Positions 44,018-52,826 of a stretch of 64,000 nt of DNA are shown here, one piece after another. The translations under genes and the position numbers were made by a program. The stretch spans positions 4,464,001 to 4,528,000 of the forward strand of contig OY970235.1 in NCBI GenBank assembly GCA_963714145.1. The letters are read 5' to 3'. Below the pieces are notes generated by a model. The model ran no database searches, was not told the DNA's origin, and was given only the letters and a program-made list of their open reading frames with translations. Each line of letters starts with the position of its first letter. Position 1 is the first letter of the stretch. This DNA is from JBBWZH01 sp035544115 (GTDB taxonomy: Bacteria; Actinomycetota; Actinomycetes; Mycobacteriales; CADCTP01).

Positions 44018-44276
44018 CACGCCCCCCGCGGCCCCGGTCCGATCGACAACCCCACCAGACGAACAACGCGGAACCGTACGGCAGCCCACCCGGATGCCGC
44101 CAACCTCGGTCAGCCGCGCGCCGCTACCGCCGGCTCGCCCCGTTCCGGCCGGCCGCGGTGCGTCCAAAAGATCTTGATGGATCGTCCGGTGCGGGTGTCG
44201 ATCCGGGCGCCGGGTTTTCGTGGCCTGGGTGAGGGACCGGCGCCGAGCCGGTCGGGATCACCGAGGAGAACCAGTC

Positions 44277-44633
44277 ATGAAGCAGTACCTGCTCGCGGTG
44301 CACCACGTCGACGGAACACCGGCGCCCACGCCGGACGTGATGCAGACCATGTACACGGAGGTGGACGCGGTGAACAAGGCGATGATGGCCGCCGGCGCCT
44401 GGGTGTTCGGCGGTGGGCTGCTCGCCCCCGACATCTCCACCGTCGTCACCGTCACCGACGGCACGACCACCACGACCGACGGCCCGTTCGCCAAGGCCAG
44501 GGAGCACCTCGGCGGCTTCTGGGTCCTCAAGTGCGCCGACCTGGACGCCGCACTGTCCTGGGCCGAGAAGGCATCCGCCGCCTGCCGGGGCCCGGTCGAG
44601 GTGCGGCCCTTCGACGAGGCCCCGCAAGACTGA
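44277..44633 (+). CDS. YCII/DGPF domain protein
   Basis: A 118-residue DGPF-type YCII protein: KQYLLAVHHVDG start, the motif TDGPFAKAREHLGGFWVL, and a helix LDAALSWAEKA. ATG 44277 is preceded by GAGGAGAA. This subfamily often lies next to ECF sigma factors; none is adjacent here. Small cytosolic protein, exact role unknown. It is the second YCII gene of the window. Confidence 0.85.
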   Translation: MKQYLLAVHHVDGTPAPTPDVMQTMYTEVDAVNKAMMAAGAWVFGGGLLAPDISTVVTVTDGTTTTTDGPFAKAREHLGGFWVLKCADLDAALSWAEKASAACRGPVEVRPFDEAPQD

Positions 44634-44642
44634 CGGATCTCG

Positions 44643-44679
44643 CGGGCGGCTACCGGGCCGAACGCCCGGTAGCCGCCCG
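44643..44679 (+). terminator. Strong hairpin terminator after the YCII gene
   Basis: A perfect 16-bp stem (CGGGCGGCTACCGGGC / GCCCGGTAGCCGCCCG) with a 5-base loop, 10 bases after the stop codon. Confidence 0.8.
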
Positions 44680-44722
44680 GCGGACGGCCGGGTCCGGCGG
44701 ACGGTCGGGGTCCGGCGGCGGA

Positions 44723-44753
44723 GTGGCGCGGCGGCCGAGGGCCGCCGCGCCAC
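44723..44753 (-). terminator. Strong hairpin terminator after the CE4 gene
   Basis: A perfect 14-bp stem (GTGGCGCGGCGGCC / GGCCGCCGCGCCAC) with a 3-base loop, 16 bases past the deacetylase stop. Confidence 0.75.
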
Positions 44754-44768
44754 CGGTGCTGGCCCGGG

Positions 44769-45758
44769 TCAGCTTGCGGCGCAGGAGACCGTGGGCCAGG
44801 TCGAGTTGCCGTTGCGCTGGATGGTGACGCCCCAGTTGTTGCCGTTGCCGTTCGGCCTGGCGGTGAGCACCTGGGCGCTGGGGAAACTGGCGGTGATGTT
44901 CCAGGTCGCGATGATCCGGGCCGGCGACGGGACGTTCATCGTCACCGTCCAGGTGTTCGAGCCGGACACCGCGACATTCAGGTTGTACCGGTCCGGCCAC
45001 TGCTGACCCGCCGACAACGACGCCGTGCAACTACCGCCACCCGGTGGCGGCGTGGTGCCGCCGGTGGGGGCTACGGCGCGGCCGGTCTGCGGGGAGATCA
45101 TGCCGGCACACAGGTTGCGGCTGGCCAGCCCCTGCGCGATCCGCGGGATGGCGGCGAGCGTGTTGGCGGGCCACTCGTGCATGAGGATGATCTGGCCGTT
45201 GGTGAGCCGGGCGTTCGCCTGCACGATCGCGTCGGTGCTGGCGCCGTTCCAGTCCTGCGAGTCGACGTCCCAGATGATCTGGGTCAGGCCGTACCTGGCC
45301 TCGACCGCCTGCAGCGTCGAGTTGGTCTCGCCGTACGGTGGGCGGAACAGCCTCGGTGTGCCGCCACCCGCGTTGGCGATGGCCTGCTGGGTCCGGGATA
45401 CCTCCGAGTCGACCTGCGCCTGGCTCTGCTGGATCAGGTGCGGGTGGGTGTAGCTGTGGTTGCCGATCCACATGCCGGCGCTGACCTCGGCCTGTACCTG
45501 GGCCGGGAAGGAGGCGGCGAACTGGCCCTCGTTGAACATCGTGGCCCGCAGCCCGTTCTGCCGCAGCGCGTTGAGGATGGCCGGGGTGCGGTCGTTGGAC
45601 GGGCCGTCGTCGAAGGTGAGGCCGACGTAGCCGTTGCAGGTGGCGGCGTGCGCCGGGGTGGCGTTGACGCTGACGGCAACGGTGCTGGCCACGGCCATCG
45701 CGGCGAGGGCCAGCCCGGTGACCAGGGAGCGTCTCGACCGGCGTGGTTCGGTTCGCAT
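44769..45758 (-). CDS. Secreted CE4 polysaccharide deacetylase with CBM2
   Basis: A 329-residue secreted enzyme. A signal peptide follows the basic start (RTEPRRSRRS) and ends near ATPAHAAT. The CE4 NodB domain has its metal motifs TFDDGPS (catalytic Asp), HSYTHPH (His pair) and RPPYGE. After a Gly/Thr/Pro linker comes a CBM2 cellulose-binding module (SCTASLSAGQQWPDRYNLNV ... WPTVSC) with its Cys pair. It should deacetylate xylan or chitin bound next to cellulose; the CBM2 favours acetylxylan esterase. ATG 45758 with GAGGAGAA upstream is preferred to the 44-residue longer frame. Confidence 0.9.
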   Translation of the reverse strand: MRTEPRRSRRSLVTGLALAAMAVASTVAVSVNATPAHAATCNGYVGLTFDDGPSNDRTPAILNALRQNGLRATMFNEGQFAASFPAQVQAEVSAGMWIGNHSYTHPHLIQQSQAQVDSEVSRTQQAIANAGGGTPRLFRPPYGETNSTLQAVEARYGLTQIIWDVDSQDWNGASTDAIVQANARLTNGQIILMHEWPANTLAAIPRIAQGLASRNLCAGMISPQTGRAVAPTGGTTPPPGGGSCTASLSAGQQWPDRYNLNVAVSGSNTWTVTMNVPSPARIIATWNITASFPSAQVLTARPNGNGNNWGVTIQRNGNSTWPTVSCAAS

Positions 45759-46311
45759 GGGGGTTCTCCTCGCTGGCGGCGGGACCGCGGCCGGGGTGAC
45801 CTCGAAGACCATCGCCGCGGCGCGGGCACCGCCGGCGAGCAGCCTGGTGTGGCCGCGCCGGCGACTCTTCGGGCCGGCGGCGGCGTTCATGCGCGTCCTC
45901 CTCAGGGCGCGGCGGATGACCCGGATCAGTACTGATTGGGGTCTCTCGATGACCGCAGTGTCAGTTCGTCCGGATCATCTTGTCAATACTTTCCGGAAAT
46001 GATACGGAAACATCGGATCAGAAACGGATCTCCAGCGGGAGCGTCTCGGCTGGTCACAGCGCTATCTAGTCGATCCACTCCGAGTCGATCGAATGCCTGG
46101 CAGGCCGGGCTCGACCAGTGACCCCGGAAGTTCCGGAGAGATTCCGGACGGTCGATCGGGTCGGTGCGGTGGGGGCGGCCGGCCGATTCAAGGTTTGCCG
46201 AAGGTTCCCGCACGGCCGCCGGCGCAGGGTGACCTCGACGCCCCGGCCGCATCGGCCGCGGCGCCTCGGCCGCCGGTTGGCTGCGGCCGCTCACAAGGGG
46301 GAATGCACACA
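45759..46311. other. 553-base divergent intergenic region
   Basis: Between the divergent CE4 and three-repeat secreted protein genes. It has a distinctly A/T-rich stretch near 45940-46080 that contains the palindrome/TTGACA site. An AAGGGGG ribosome-binding site precedes ATG 46312. No further gene is supported. Confidence 0.55.
45981..45999 (-). promoter_or_regulatory. Palindrome abutting TTGACA, putative regulated promoter for the CE4 gene
   Basis: The perfect palindrome TTTCCGGAAA (45990-45999) lies three bases upstream of a consensus -35 TTGACA (45981-45986 on the minus strand). A clear -10 is not visible. The site would suit a repressor of polysaccharide-degrading genes, but the leader to ATG 45758 would then be about 200 bases. 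Confidence 0.45.
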
Positions 46312-47181
46312 ATGACCAGCACAGCTCACCCACTACGCCGTCGACTGTTCGGCGTCACCATGATCACCGGCCTGCTCGGGGGCGCGGCACTGATCGCCGC
46401 CGCGGCGCCGGCCCAGGCCGTGCCCGGGACAACGGTGGTCTCGACGCCGTCGATCTCCGACTCGAACGGGAAGTCCGTGACGGCGAACTGCCCGGCCGGG
46501 ACCGTCGTGTACGGCGCTTCGGCGCGCATCGCCAACGGCGGCGGCAAGGTCCTGATCACCGACATGGTCCCGACCCTGACGTCGGTACGGGCCCAGGGCG
46601 CCGAGAACGACGTGTACGGGCCGGACTGGGTCGTCATCGCGACCGCCATCTGCGCCCCGGACAACGGACACAACGTGAACGTGATCACCGCGCCGTCGGT
46701 GGTCAACGGCTCGAACGTGGCGCCGCGGTCGACGTTCCCGACCTGTCTCAACGGTCAGACCGTCTTCGGTGCCGGCTTCAAGCTCGGCGGCGCCAGCGGC
46801 AACGTGGACATCGTCGAGGTCGAGCCGAACGCCGGCCTGACCCAGGTCGAGGTGGAGGCCAGGGCCGACAACGGCTTCAACGGCGTTTTCGACCTCTTCG
46901 GCTATGCCATCTGCGGCAACCTCAACGGCTCGACCGCGACGCTGCTGACGCAGCCCTCCGCGTTCGGGGCCGCGACGAAGCATGAGGCGCAGACCGGCAC
47001 CTGCCCGGTGGGCAGCACCGTCACCGGCGTCGGCGGCAAGGTCACCGACAACACCGACGGCATCCTGCTGGACCGGTTCGAGGTCACCTCGTTGCTGAAC
47101 CGCGCCAACACCACCGGGTGGGACAACGCCGGGGCCGGTGTGGCCTACGACGTGACCGCCTTCGCGATCTGCCTGGACTGA
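46312..47181 (+). CDS. Secreted protein with three internal Cys repeats, unknown function
   Basis: A 289-residue secreted protein. The signal peptide has a hydrophobic core ending in APAQA. The mature part holds three repeats of about 80-90 residues, each opening with a C-P/L-x-G motif (NCPAGTVVYGASARI, TCLNGQTVFGAGFKL, TCPVGSTVTGVGGKV) and closing with an A-I-C strand (TAICAP, YAICGN, FAICLD). Each repeat probably forms one disulfide and a beta-fold. ATG 46312 is spaced correctly from AAGGGGG; an ATG at 46303 is too close. No enzyme motif. It may be a surface or host/substrate-contact protein. Confidence 0.75.
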   Translation: MTSTAHPLRRRLFGVTMITGLLGGAALIAAAAPAQAVPGTTVVSTPSISDSNGKSVTANCPAGTVVYGASARIANGGGKVLITDMVPTLTSVRAQGAENDVYGPDWVVIATAICAPDNGHNVNVITAPSVVNGSNVAPRSTFPTCLNGQTVFGAGFKLGGASGNVDIVEVEPNAGLTQVEVEARADNGFNGVFDLFGYAICGNLNGSTATLLTQPSAFGAATKHEAQTGTCPVGSTVTGVGGKVTDNTDGILLDRFEVTSLLNRANTTGWDNAGAGVAYDVTAFAICLD

Positions 47182-47209
47182 CCGCGGCACTGGACTGACC
47201 GCGGCGGCC

Positions 47210-47243
47210 GCGACCGGCCGGGCCCACCAGCCCGGCCGGTCGC
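47210..47243. terminator. Bidirectional hairpin terminator
   Basis: A perfect 14-bp stem (GCGACCGGCCGGGC / GCCCGGCCGGTCGC) with a 6-base loop between the convergent secreted-protein and SARP genes. Confidence 0.8.
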
Positions 47244-47304
47244 GGGCGGCCGCGGGTCCGCCCGGTCAGGGGCGGGAGGTCAGCCCCGGCCGGGAGCGGG
47301 TGGG

Positions 47305-50139
47305 TCAGCCCAGCTTGGCGCGGACCGCGGCCGCCTCGGGATGTGCCAGGTCGTCGAGGATCGGCTGGGCGGTACCCCACGCGTCCCGGGCAGCGGCCCG
47401 GTCGCCGGCCGCGTCGTGGCTGTCGCCGAGGTGCACCAGCACGATGCCCTCGGCGTGCCGGTCCCCCATCGCCCGGAACAGGTCCAGCGCCTCGGTGTAG
47501 CACGCGGCGGCCCGCTGGTGCTCGCCGAGATGGTGGTGCGCGTAGCCGAGGCTGTCCCAGGTGTTGGCCTGCCCGTACTGGCTGCCGACCTCCTTGGCCA
47601 GGGCGAGCGCCTGCTCGCAGTAGCCGATCCCGGTGCGGTGTTCGCCGAGCTGCGAGTGGTACCAGCCGATCGCGTTGAGCGCGACCGCCTGCTGCACCGC
47701 CGTACCGGCCAGCCGGTACAGCTCCAGGCTGCGCCGGGCCGCCGGCAGCGCCCGCGCCGGTTGGCCCTGCCGGTCGAAGAGCATCGCGATGTCGAAGTGG
47801 ACGTGCGCGCACCCGGCCGCATCCCCGAGTTCCTCGAACCGGCCGAGCGCATGCCGCAGGTGGGCGTGGGTCTCGTCGTACCGGCGCAGGTTCGAGTACG
47901 CGTTGGCGAGCAGGCGGTGGGCCTGCGCCTGGACCGCCCGGTCGGCCAGCCGCCCGGCCGCGTCCACCGCCACCTGCCCGACGGCGACCCAGTCGTCCCA
48001 GTGGCCCTGCCGGTCGAAGAAGGTGGCGAGGGTCCAGGCCAGCGCGGCGGCGTGCCGATCGAACCCGGCGGTCCCGGCGCGCCGGACCGCGGCGAGCAGC
48101 ACCGGGTGCTCGGCGGTGAACCAGGCCAGGGCCGCGTCCAGGTGGTCGAACTGCTCGGCCGCGACGCCGTCGGCGGCGACGGTCAGCGGCAGCGGGTCGC
48201 GCTGCGGCGAGAGCAGCAGCGCGCCGCCGTGCGCGGTGTGCAGGTAGTGGTCCAGCAGCCGCCGCAGTGCCCGGCCAGCCGGGTCGGTCGCGCCGGTCGG
48301 GTCCGGCCCGGCGGCCAGCTCGACCGCGTACAGCCGGACCAGGTCGTGCATCCGGTACCGGCCGGGGGCGTGCTCCTGGATCAGGTTCGCGGTGCCGAGC
48401 TGCCGCAGCAGGCCACCGGTGGCCGCGGTCGACCGGCCGGCCAGGCTGGCCGCCGCCGCGAGGCTCAGATCCGGTCCGGGCGCCAGGCCGACCAGGGCGA
48501 AGACCTCAGCTGCGGCCGGGGTCAGGGCAGCGACCGAGCAGGACAGCACCGCGCGCAGGTTGACGCTCAGCTCGCCGGCGTCGAGCGCGTCCAGCCGGGT
48601 ACCGGCCGCCCGCAGCTGCGCCGCGATATCGGCCAGCGGGCGATCCGGTCGCAGCGCGGCCCGCGCCGCGACGATGCCCAGCGCCAGCGGCAGTCCGGCG
48701 CAGTGCTCGATCAGCTCGACGATCGTCGCCGGCTCGGCCGAGATCCGCGCCGCGCCCAGCTGCCGCGCGAGCAGCTCGCGGGCGTCGGCGTCCGGCAGCA
48801 GGTCCAGCGTCATCGGGCGGGCGCCGTGCCCGGCGACGAGGCCGGGCAGCTGGTGCCGGCTGGTGACCACGACCGCGTTGCCACCGGCACCGGGCAGCAA
48901 CTGCGCGACGGTGTCCGTGTCGCGGGCGTTGTCCAGCACGATCAGCAGCTGCCGCCCGGCGACCAGGCTGCGGTACAGCCCGACCTGAGCCTGCGGGTCA
49001 GCCGGCACCCGGCCCGGATCCACCCCCAGCGCGTCGAGGAACCCGCGCACCGCGACCGGCCACGGCACCGGTCCGGCCCCCGGGTCGAAGCCGCGCAGGT
49101 TGACGTACAGCTGGCCGTCGGGAAAGTGCTGCGCGTTGGCATGTGCCCAGCGCAGCGCCAGCCAGGTCTTGCCGACGCCGCCGATCCCGCCGATCGCCGA
49201 GATCACCACCGCCGCGGTCCGGGCCGGGTCGCCCAGCTGCCGGCTCAACTCGGCCAGCTCGGTGGCCCGGCCGGTGAACGCGCCCGGCGACGCCGGCAGC
49301 TGTCGCGGCACCGCCGGCACCCGCTCGGCCGGCGCCCGCTCGGCCGGCGGCTGGGCCGGCCCGGTGGCGGTCCGCGCCGGCGCTGGTTGCGGCGCGGCCA
49401 CCGCCGGGTCCGCGGTGAGGATCTGCTGGTGCAGCCGCTGCAGCGGCGCGCCCGGATCGGCACCCAGCTCGGCGGCGAGCCGCCCGTGCAGCTGCCGGTA
49501 GAGCGCCATCGCCTCGGCCTGGCGACCGCACCGGTACAGCGCGAGCATCAGCTGCCCGGCCAGGCGCTCGTCCCACGGATCCGCCGAGACCGCGGTGGAC
49601 AGCACGTCCAGCAGCCAGGCGTGTTCACCGCGGCGCAGCGCGATGTCGTAGCGGTCCAGCTCGGCCGCTCGCCGCTGCCGGGTGGCCGTCGCCCGCAGCT
49701 CGTTGAGCCATGGCGTGTCCAGCGCGCCGAACGCCACCCCGCGCCACAACCCGAGGGCCTGGTCGAGCAGGTCGCCGGCGGGCTCGTCGGCGGCACCGTC
49801 CCGGGCCCGGTCGACCAGCGACCCGAACCGGTGCAGGTCGACCGCCATCGGATCGACCCGGAGCAGGTAGCCACCCGGGCGCCGGACGATGCCGGCGTCG
49901 TCGGCGGACGCCAGGATCCCGCGCAGCCGCGACACGTAGCTGTGCAGCGCGGCCCGCCCGCGCTGCGGCAGGTGGTGGCTGCCCCAGGCCCGGTCCAGCA
50001 GCTCGTCCGCCGGTACCGGTCGGCTCGCCTCGGCCAGCAGCGCCACCAGGACACACTGCTGACGGGCATGGCCCACGTCGATCGGCCGCCCGTCGATGCG
50101 GACGCCGACCTCCCCGAGGACGCGGAACTCAACAGCCAT
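47305..50139 (-). CDS. AfsR/SARP family regulator with NB-ARC and TPR domains
   Basis: A 944-residue regulator: an OmpR-type winged helix at the N-terminus (VEFRVLGEVGVRIDGRPIDV ... VPADELLDRAWG), a BTAD domain to about residue 250, an Ala/Pro linker, an NB-ARC ATPase with Walker A GIGGVGKTWLALR, and C-terminal TPR repeats (LAKEVGSQYGQANTWDSLGYAHHHLGEH). Such proteins activate secondary-metabolite or morphological genes in actinomycetes. ATG 50139 starts the DNA-binding domain; the upstream open frame is not protein-like. The target is unknown; the P450 nearby is a candidate. Confidence 0.9.
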   Translation of the reverse strand: MAVEFRVLGEVGVRIDGRPIDVGHARQQCVLVALLAEASRPVPADELLDRAWGSHHLPQRGRAALHSYVSRLRGILASADDAGIVRRPGGYLLRVDPMAVDLHRFGSLVDRARDGAADEPAGDLLDQALGLWRGVAFGALDTPWLNELRATATRQRRAAELDRYDIALRRGEHAWLLDVLSTAVSADPWDERLAGQLMLALYRCGRQAEAMALYRQLHGRLAAELGADPGAPLQRLHQQILTADPAVAAPQPAPARTATGPAQPPAERAPAERVPAVPRQLPASPGAFTGRATELAELSRQLGDPARTAAVVISAIGGIGGVGKTWLALRWAHANAQHFPDGQLYVNLRGFDPGAGPVPWPVAVRGFLDALGVDPGRVPADPQAQVGLYRSLVAGRQLLIVLDNARDTDTVAQLLPGAGGNAVVVTSRHQLPGLVAGHGARPMTLDLLPDADARELLARQLGAARISAEPATIVELIEHCAGLPLALGIVAARAALRPDRPLADIAAQLRAAGTRLDALDAGELSVNLRAVLSCSVAALTPAAAEVFALVGLAPGPDLSLAAAASLAGRSTAATGGLLRQLGTANLIQEHAPGRYRMHDLVRLYAVELAAGPDPTGATDPAGRALRRLLDHYLHTAHGGALLLSPQRDPLPLTVAADGVAAEQFDHLDAALAWFTAEHPVLLAAVRRAGTAGFDRHAAALAWTLATFFDRQGHWDDWVAVGQVAVDAAGRLADRAVQAQAHRLLANAYSNLRRYDETHAHLRHALGRFEELGDAAGCAHVHFDIAMLFDRQGQPARALPAARRSLELYRLAGTAVQQAVALNAIGWYHSQLGEHRTGIGYCEQALALAKEVGSQYGQANTWDSLGYAHHHLGEHQRAAACYTEALDLFRAMGDRHAEGIVLVHLGDSHDAAGDRAAARDAWGTAQPILDDLAHPEAAAVRAKLG

Positions 50140-50329
50140 CCTGACCACCCGTCCACCGGCTGTCGGTCTGCACCCGGTCCTGCTGGCCGTGGCGGACCCG
50201 GCCGCCGCGGCACACGGATGGCAGGCCGGCCCGACCGTCACCTAGACGAGACCCGGACGCGCAGCGTGATACGGCCGGCCCCCGCGGTCCACGGTCACGC
50301 TGTGGTGGTCCGGCCGACACATCCGGCGG

Positions 50330-50446
50330 TCAGGCGCTCTGGCCCATCCGGTCGATTCGGGCCGGCAGACTAAGCAGGAAGAAAACAAAGATGATCAAGA
50401 TAGCCAGCAGGATCAGCATGCCCAGGGCGCACCCGAGAATTTCCAT
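50330..50446 (-). CDS. Possible 38-residue membrane peptide
   Basis: MEILGCALGMLILLAILIIF leads a single strong transmembrane helix followed by a basic tail (SLPARIDRMGQSA). There is no good ribosome-binding site at ATG 50446; a longer start at 50521 is also possible. Given the hydrophobic pattern and the absence of any other gene here it may be real. Function unknown. Confidence 0.4.
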   Translation of the reverse strand: MEILGCALGMLILLAILIIFVFFLLSLPARIDRMGQSA

Positions 50447-50681
50447 CCGACCAGGCGGGCGGCGCGGAATCGGAACCGAGGACGAAGGTCCCCGGCCGCT
50501 GTCATCGCCATGTCGTCGCATTATCCGACTCCGATTCCGAATATCGAGAACACCATCAATTCAGCTAGCCCATCATCCCCGACCGACGCTTTACCGGCAC
50601 CACAGCTCCGCTGCCCGACCGCACCCTCATACCCTTGTCCGCGCGGCGCACGCTCATCCCGGCCACCGCTCCAGAGTGCGG

Positions 50682-50858
50682 TTACGTCCAGGGCCAGCCG
50701 TCGTCGTCGTCCGGGCAGGTGGACAGGATGAACAGCGGCCCGAGCACGCCGAAGGACACCAACACGGCAATGGCACTGCCGGGCCGGTCCGCGGCGTACA
50801 GGATCATCGCGGCGCCCACCGCCAGGGTCGCGAGAACAGCGGCGAGCCAGCGGGCCAT
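50682..50858 (-). CDS. Possible 58-residue two-helix membrane protein
   Basis: Two hydrophobic helices (WLAAVLATLAVGAAMILYA and SAIAVLVSFGVLGPLFIL) are followed by an acidic end CPDDDDGWPW. ATG 50858 is taken as start, with a second ATG six codons upstream. Divergent from the F420-type gene. Coding is supported only by the clear membrane topology. Confidence 0.5.
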   Translation of the reverse strand: MARWLAAVLATLAVGAAMILYAADRPGSAIAVLVSFGVLGPLFILSTCPDDDDGWPWT

Positions 50859-50944
50859 ATCACATTTTTGCGCCAAAGATGAATACGCAGTAGCGGCTGT
50901 GCCCGGCGGGGACTACCGATGGGAGCGGTGGTGTTGCCGCCGGC

Positions 50945-51316
50945 ATGGAGGAGTTGACGACAGCGCAGGTGGAGTACCTGGCATCCCAGCGGCTCGGCCG
51001 GCTGGCCACCGCCGGCAAGGATCACAAACCGCATGTAGTGCCGACGTCCTTCCGCTACAACCCGGACCTGGGCACGATCGATGTGGGCGGGCATCATGTC
51101 GCGACCACCAAGAAGTACCGGGATGTGCAGGCCAACGGGTGGGCCGCCATCGTGGTCGACGACCTGGTCTCGGTCGATCCGTGGCAACCGCGCATGCTGG
51201 AGATCCGCGGCCGGGCCGAGGTGATCCCGCACGGCGGCGAGCGGTTGGGGCCAGGCTTCGGCGCCGCGTTCATCCGCATCCACCCGGAGAAGGTCAACAG
51301 TTTCGGGCTCCCGTAG
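50945..51316 (+). CDS. PPOX-class F420-dependent protein (flavin/deazaflavin split barrel)
   Basis: A 123-residue split-barrel protein beginning EELTTAQVEYLASQRLGRLATAG, with KPHVVPTSFRYN and IDVGGHH strands typical of the PPOX class that binds F420 or FMN. It would reduce or oxidise small substrates in the cytosol. ATG 50945 is followed immediately by a GGAGG in the coding sequence, with no upstream ribosome-binding site. It converges on the P450 gene. Confidence 0.85.
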   Translation: MEELTTAQVEYLASQRLGRLATAGKDHKPHVVPTSFRYNPDLGTIDVGGHHVATTKKYRDVQANGWAAIVVDDLVSVDPWQPRMLEIRGRAEVIPHGGERLGPGFGAAFIRIHPEKVNSFGLP

Positions 51317-51351
51317 CCCGCGCGGCGCGCGCCGGCGACCCGTTGGCGAGG

Positions 51352-52617
51352 TCAGGCCCAGGTGGCCATGAGGTGTTCGGGCCCGCGCAGCGCGACGTTC
51401 GCGTGGTAGGTGATCTCCCGGTCCGGCGCCAGGAGCAGCCCGGGCAGGCGGCTGGTCAACAGTTCCAGGGCGATGCGGATCTCCAGCCGGGCCAGATGCG
51501 CGCCCAGGCAGTAGTGCATGCCGCGGCCGAACCCGACGTGGTCGGCCAGCCGCGGGCGGCCCGGATCGAACGCGGTCGGTTGCTCGAAGCGCCCGTCATC
51601 CCGGTTGGCGGACGCGTAGAGCAGCATCAGGGTGTCGCCCGCGGGGATGGTCACGCCGCCGACCTCGACGGGCGCCACGGCGGTCCGGACGAAGCCGAGG
51701 ACCGGCCCGTCACGTCGCACCATCTCCTCGGCGGCGGCCGGGATCAGGCTGGAATCGTCGATCAACGCCTGCCATTGCGCGCGGTGCGTGAGCAGGTGCT
51801 CGAGCCCGTTGCCGAGCGCCCGGGCCGTCGTCTCGTGCCCGGCCAGGATCAGGGTGCTGATCATGGCGACCAGTTCGGACCCGCTGATCCGGACGTCTCC
51901 GCGGTCGATCCCGGTCGCCAGCAGGCTGACGATGTCGTCGCGCGGGTCGGCGCGCCGCGCGACGATCAGATCGAGGCAGTACCGCTCGTAGTCGAGCACC
52001 CGGTTGACCATGTCCACCTGCTCGTCCGGCGGTACGACCGAGAGCATGCACGCCGTGACCGCCTCGACCCCGCGCTGGACCAGCGCCAGGTCGGCGATGG
52101 GCACGCCGAGCAGTTCGAAGATGACCTGCAGCGGCAACGGATAGGCGAACTCAGCCACCAGGTCGACCGGGCCACCGCGGCCGAAGGCGTCGATCAGGGC
52201 AGCGCCGCGGCGCCGGATCGTCGCCTCCTGGCCGGCGATCTGGCCGGGGGCGAAGAACCGGTGCAGCGGCCGGCTGCGCAGTCGGGAATGCTCGCTGTCG
52301 GTGTTCATCATGTTGAGTGCACTGAATGTGTGTGACCTGCTCAACCGGGCCCACTCCGCCGGTTCGAACCGCTCGCTCAGCTTGTTCAGCGCGCCCTCCG
52401 TGCTAAACCGCTTGGAATCACCGAGTATCCGGGAGACGTCCTGGTGCCGGCTGATCAACCACATGTCGAGAAGCGGGCTGTAACAAACCGGATCCTCTTT
52501 TCGGAGCCGCTCGAAGTACGGGTACGGATCCTCGCGGTGCGGGCTCACCATCGGGTTGTACAGGTCACCGAGCCCGACGTGCCGGCGCACCCCGCCGGAC
52601 TCGACAGTTATCGACAT
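51352..52617 (-). CDS. Cytochrome P450
   Basis: A 421-residue bacterial P450. The I-helix oxygen-binding motif is AGHETTA, the K-helix ExxR is EEMVRR, and the heme Cys is C370 in FGRGMHYCLGAHLAR. It needs a ferredoxin and reductase, neither encoded nearby. ATG 52617 with GGAGAGGAA before it is chosen over a start 20 codons upstream. Probably acts in secondary metabolism or xenobiotic oxidation; the substrate is unknown. A palindrome at 52665-52679 in the leader may be an operator. Confidence 0.95.
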   Translation of the reverse strand: MSITVESGGVRRHVGLGDLYNPMVSPHREDPYPYFERLRKEDPVCYSPLLDMWLISRHQDVSRILGDSKRFSTEGALNKLSERFEPAEWARLSRSHTFSALNMMNTDSEHSRLRSRPLHRFFAPGQIAGQEATIRRRGAALIDAFGRGGPVDLVAEFAYPLPLQVIFELLGVPIADLALVQRGVEAVTACMLSVVPPDEQVDMVNRVLDYERYCLDLIVARRADPRDDIVSLLATGIDRGDVRISGSELVAMISTLILAGHETTARALGNGLEHLLTHRAQWQALIDDSSLIPAAAEEMVRRDGPVLGFVRTAVAPVEVGGVTIPAGDTLMLLYASANRDDGRFEQPTAFDPGRPRLADHVGFGRGMHYCLGAHLARLEIRIALELLTSRLPGLLLAPDREITYHANVALRGPEHLMATWA

Positions 52618-52664
52618 GAGAGTTCCTCTCCGCCGTAGGAAGCACTCCGGGGCCAGCACCCCGA

Positions 52665-52679
52665 TATTGGCCAACAATA
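52665..52679 (-). promoter_or_regulatory. AT-rich dyad in the P450 leader, possible operator
   Basis: TATTGGCCAACAATA contains the palindrome TTGGCCAA and the dyad TATTG/CAATA, unusual in this GC-rich DNA. It is about 50 bases upstream of the P450 start. Confidence 0.4.
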
Positions 52680-52734
52680 AGGGCGGAAAGAGCCGGCGCG
52701 GCGGCTACCGGCGCACGGTTTCCCGGCTGGGTGA

Positions 52735-52776
52735 ACCCGGCCGCACCCACCGGATGGCCGGTGGGTGCAGCCGGGT
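52735..52776 (-). terminator. Long hairpin terminator of the DUF4097/RHH pair
   Basis: A 19-bp stem with a single mismatch (arms 52735-52753 and 52758-52776) and a 4-base loop, 50 bases past the DUF4097 stop. Confidence 0.75.
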
Positions 52777-52826
52777 CGCCGCGCCGGCAGTTGCCGGTCA
52801 GGACCAGGCCGACCTCGCGGATCGGG

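Noticed and set aside
50510..50731. Small plus-strand gene near 50.6 kb
   Set aside because: No family signal or ribosome-binding site; it overlaps the better-supported minus-strand membrane peptide.
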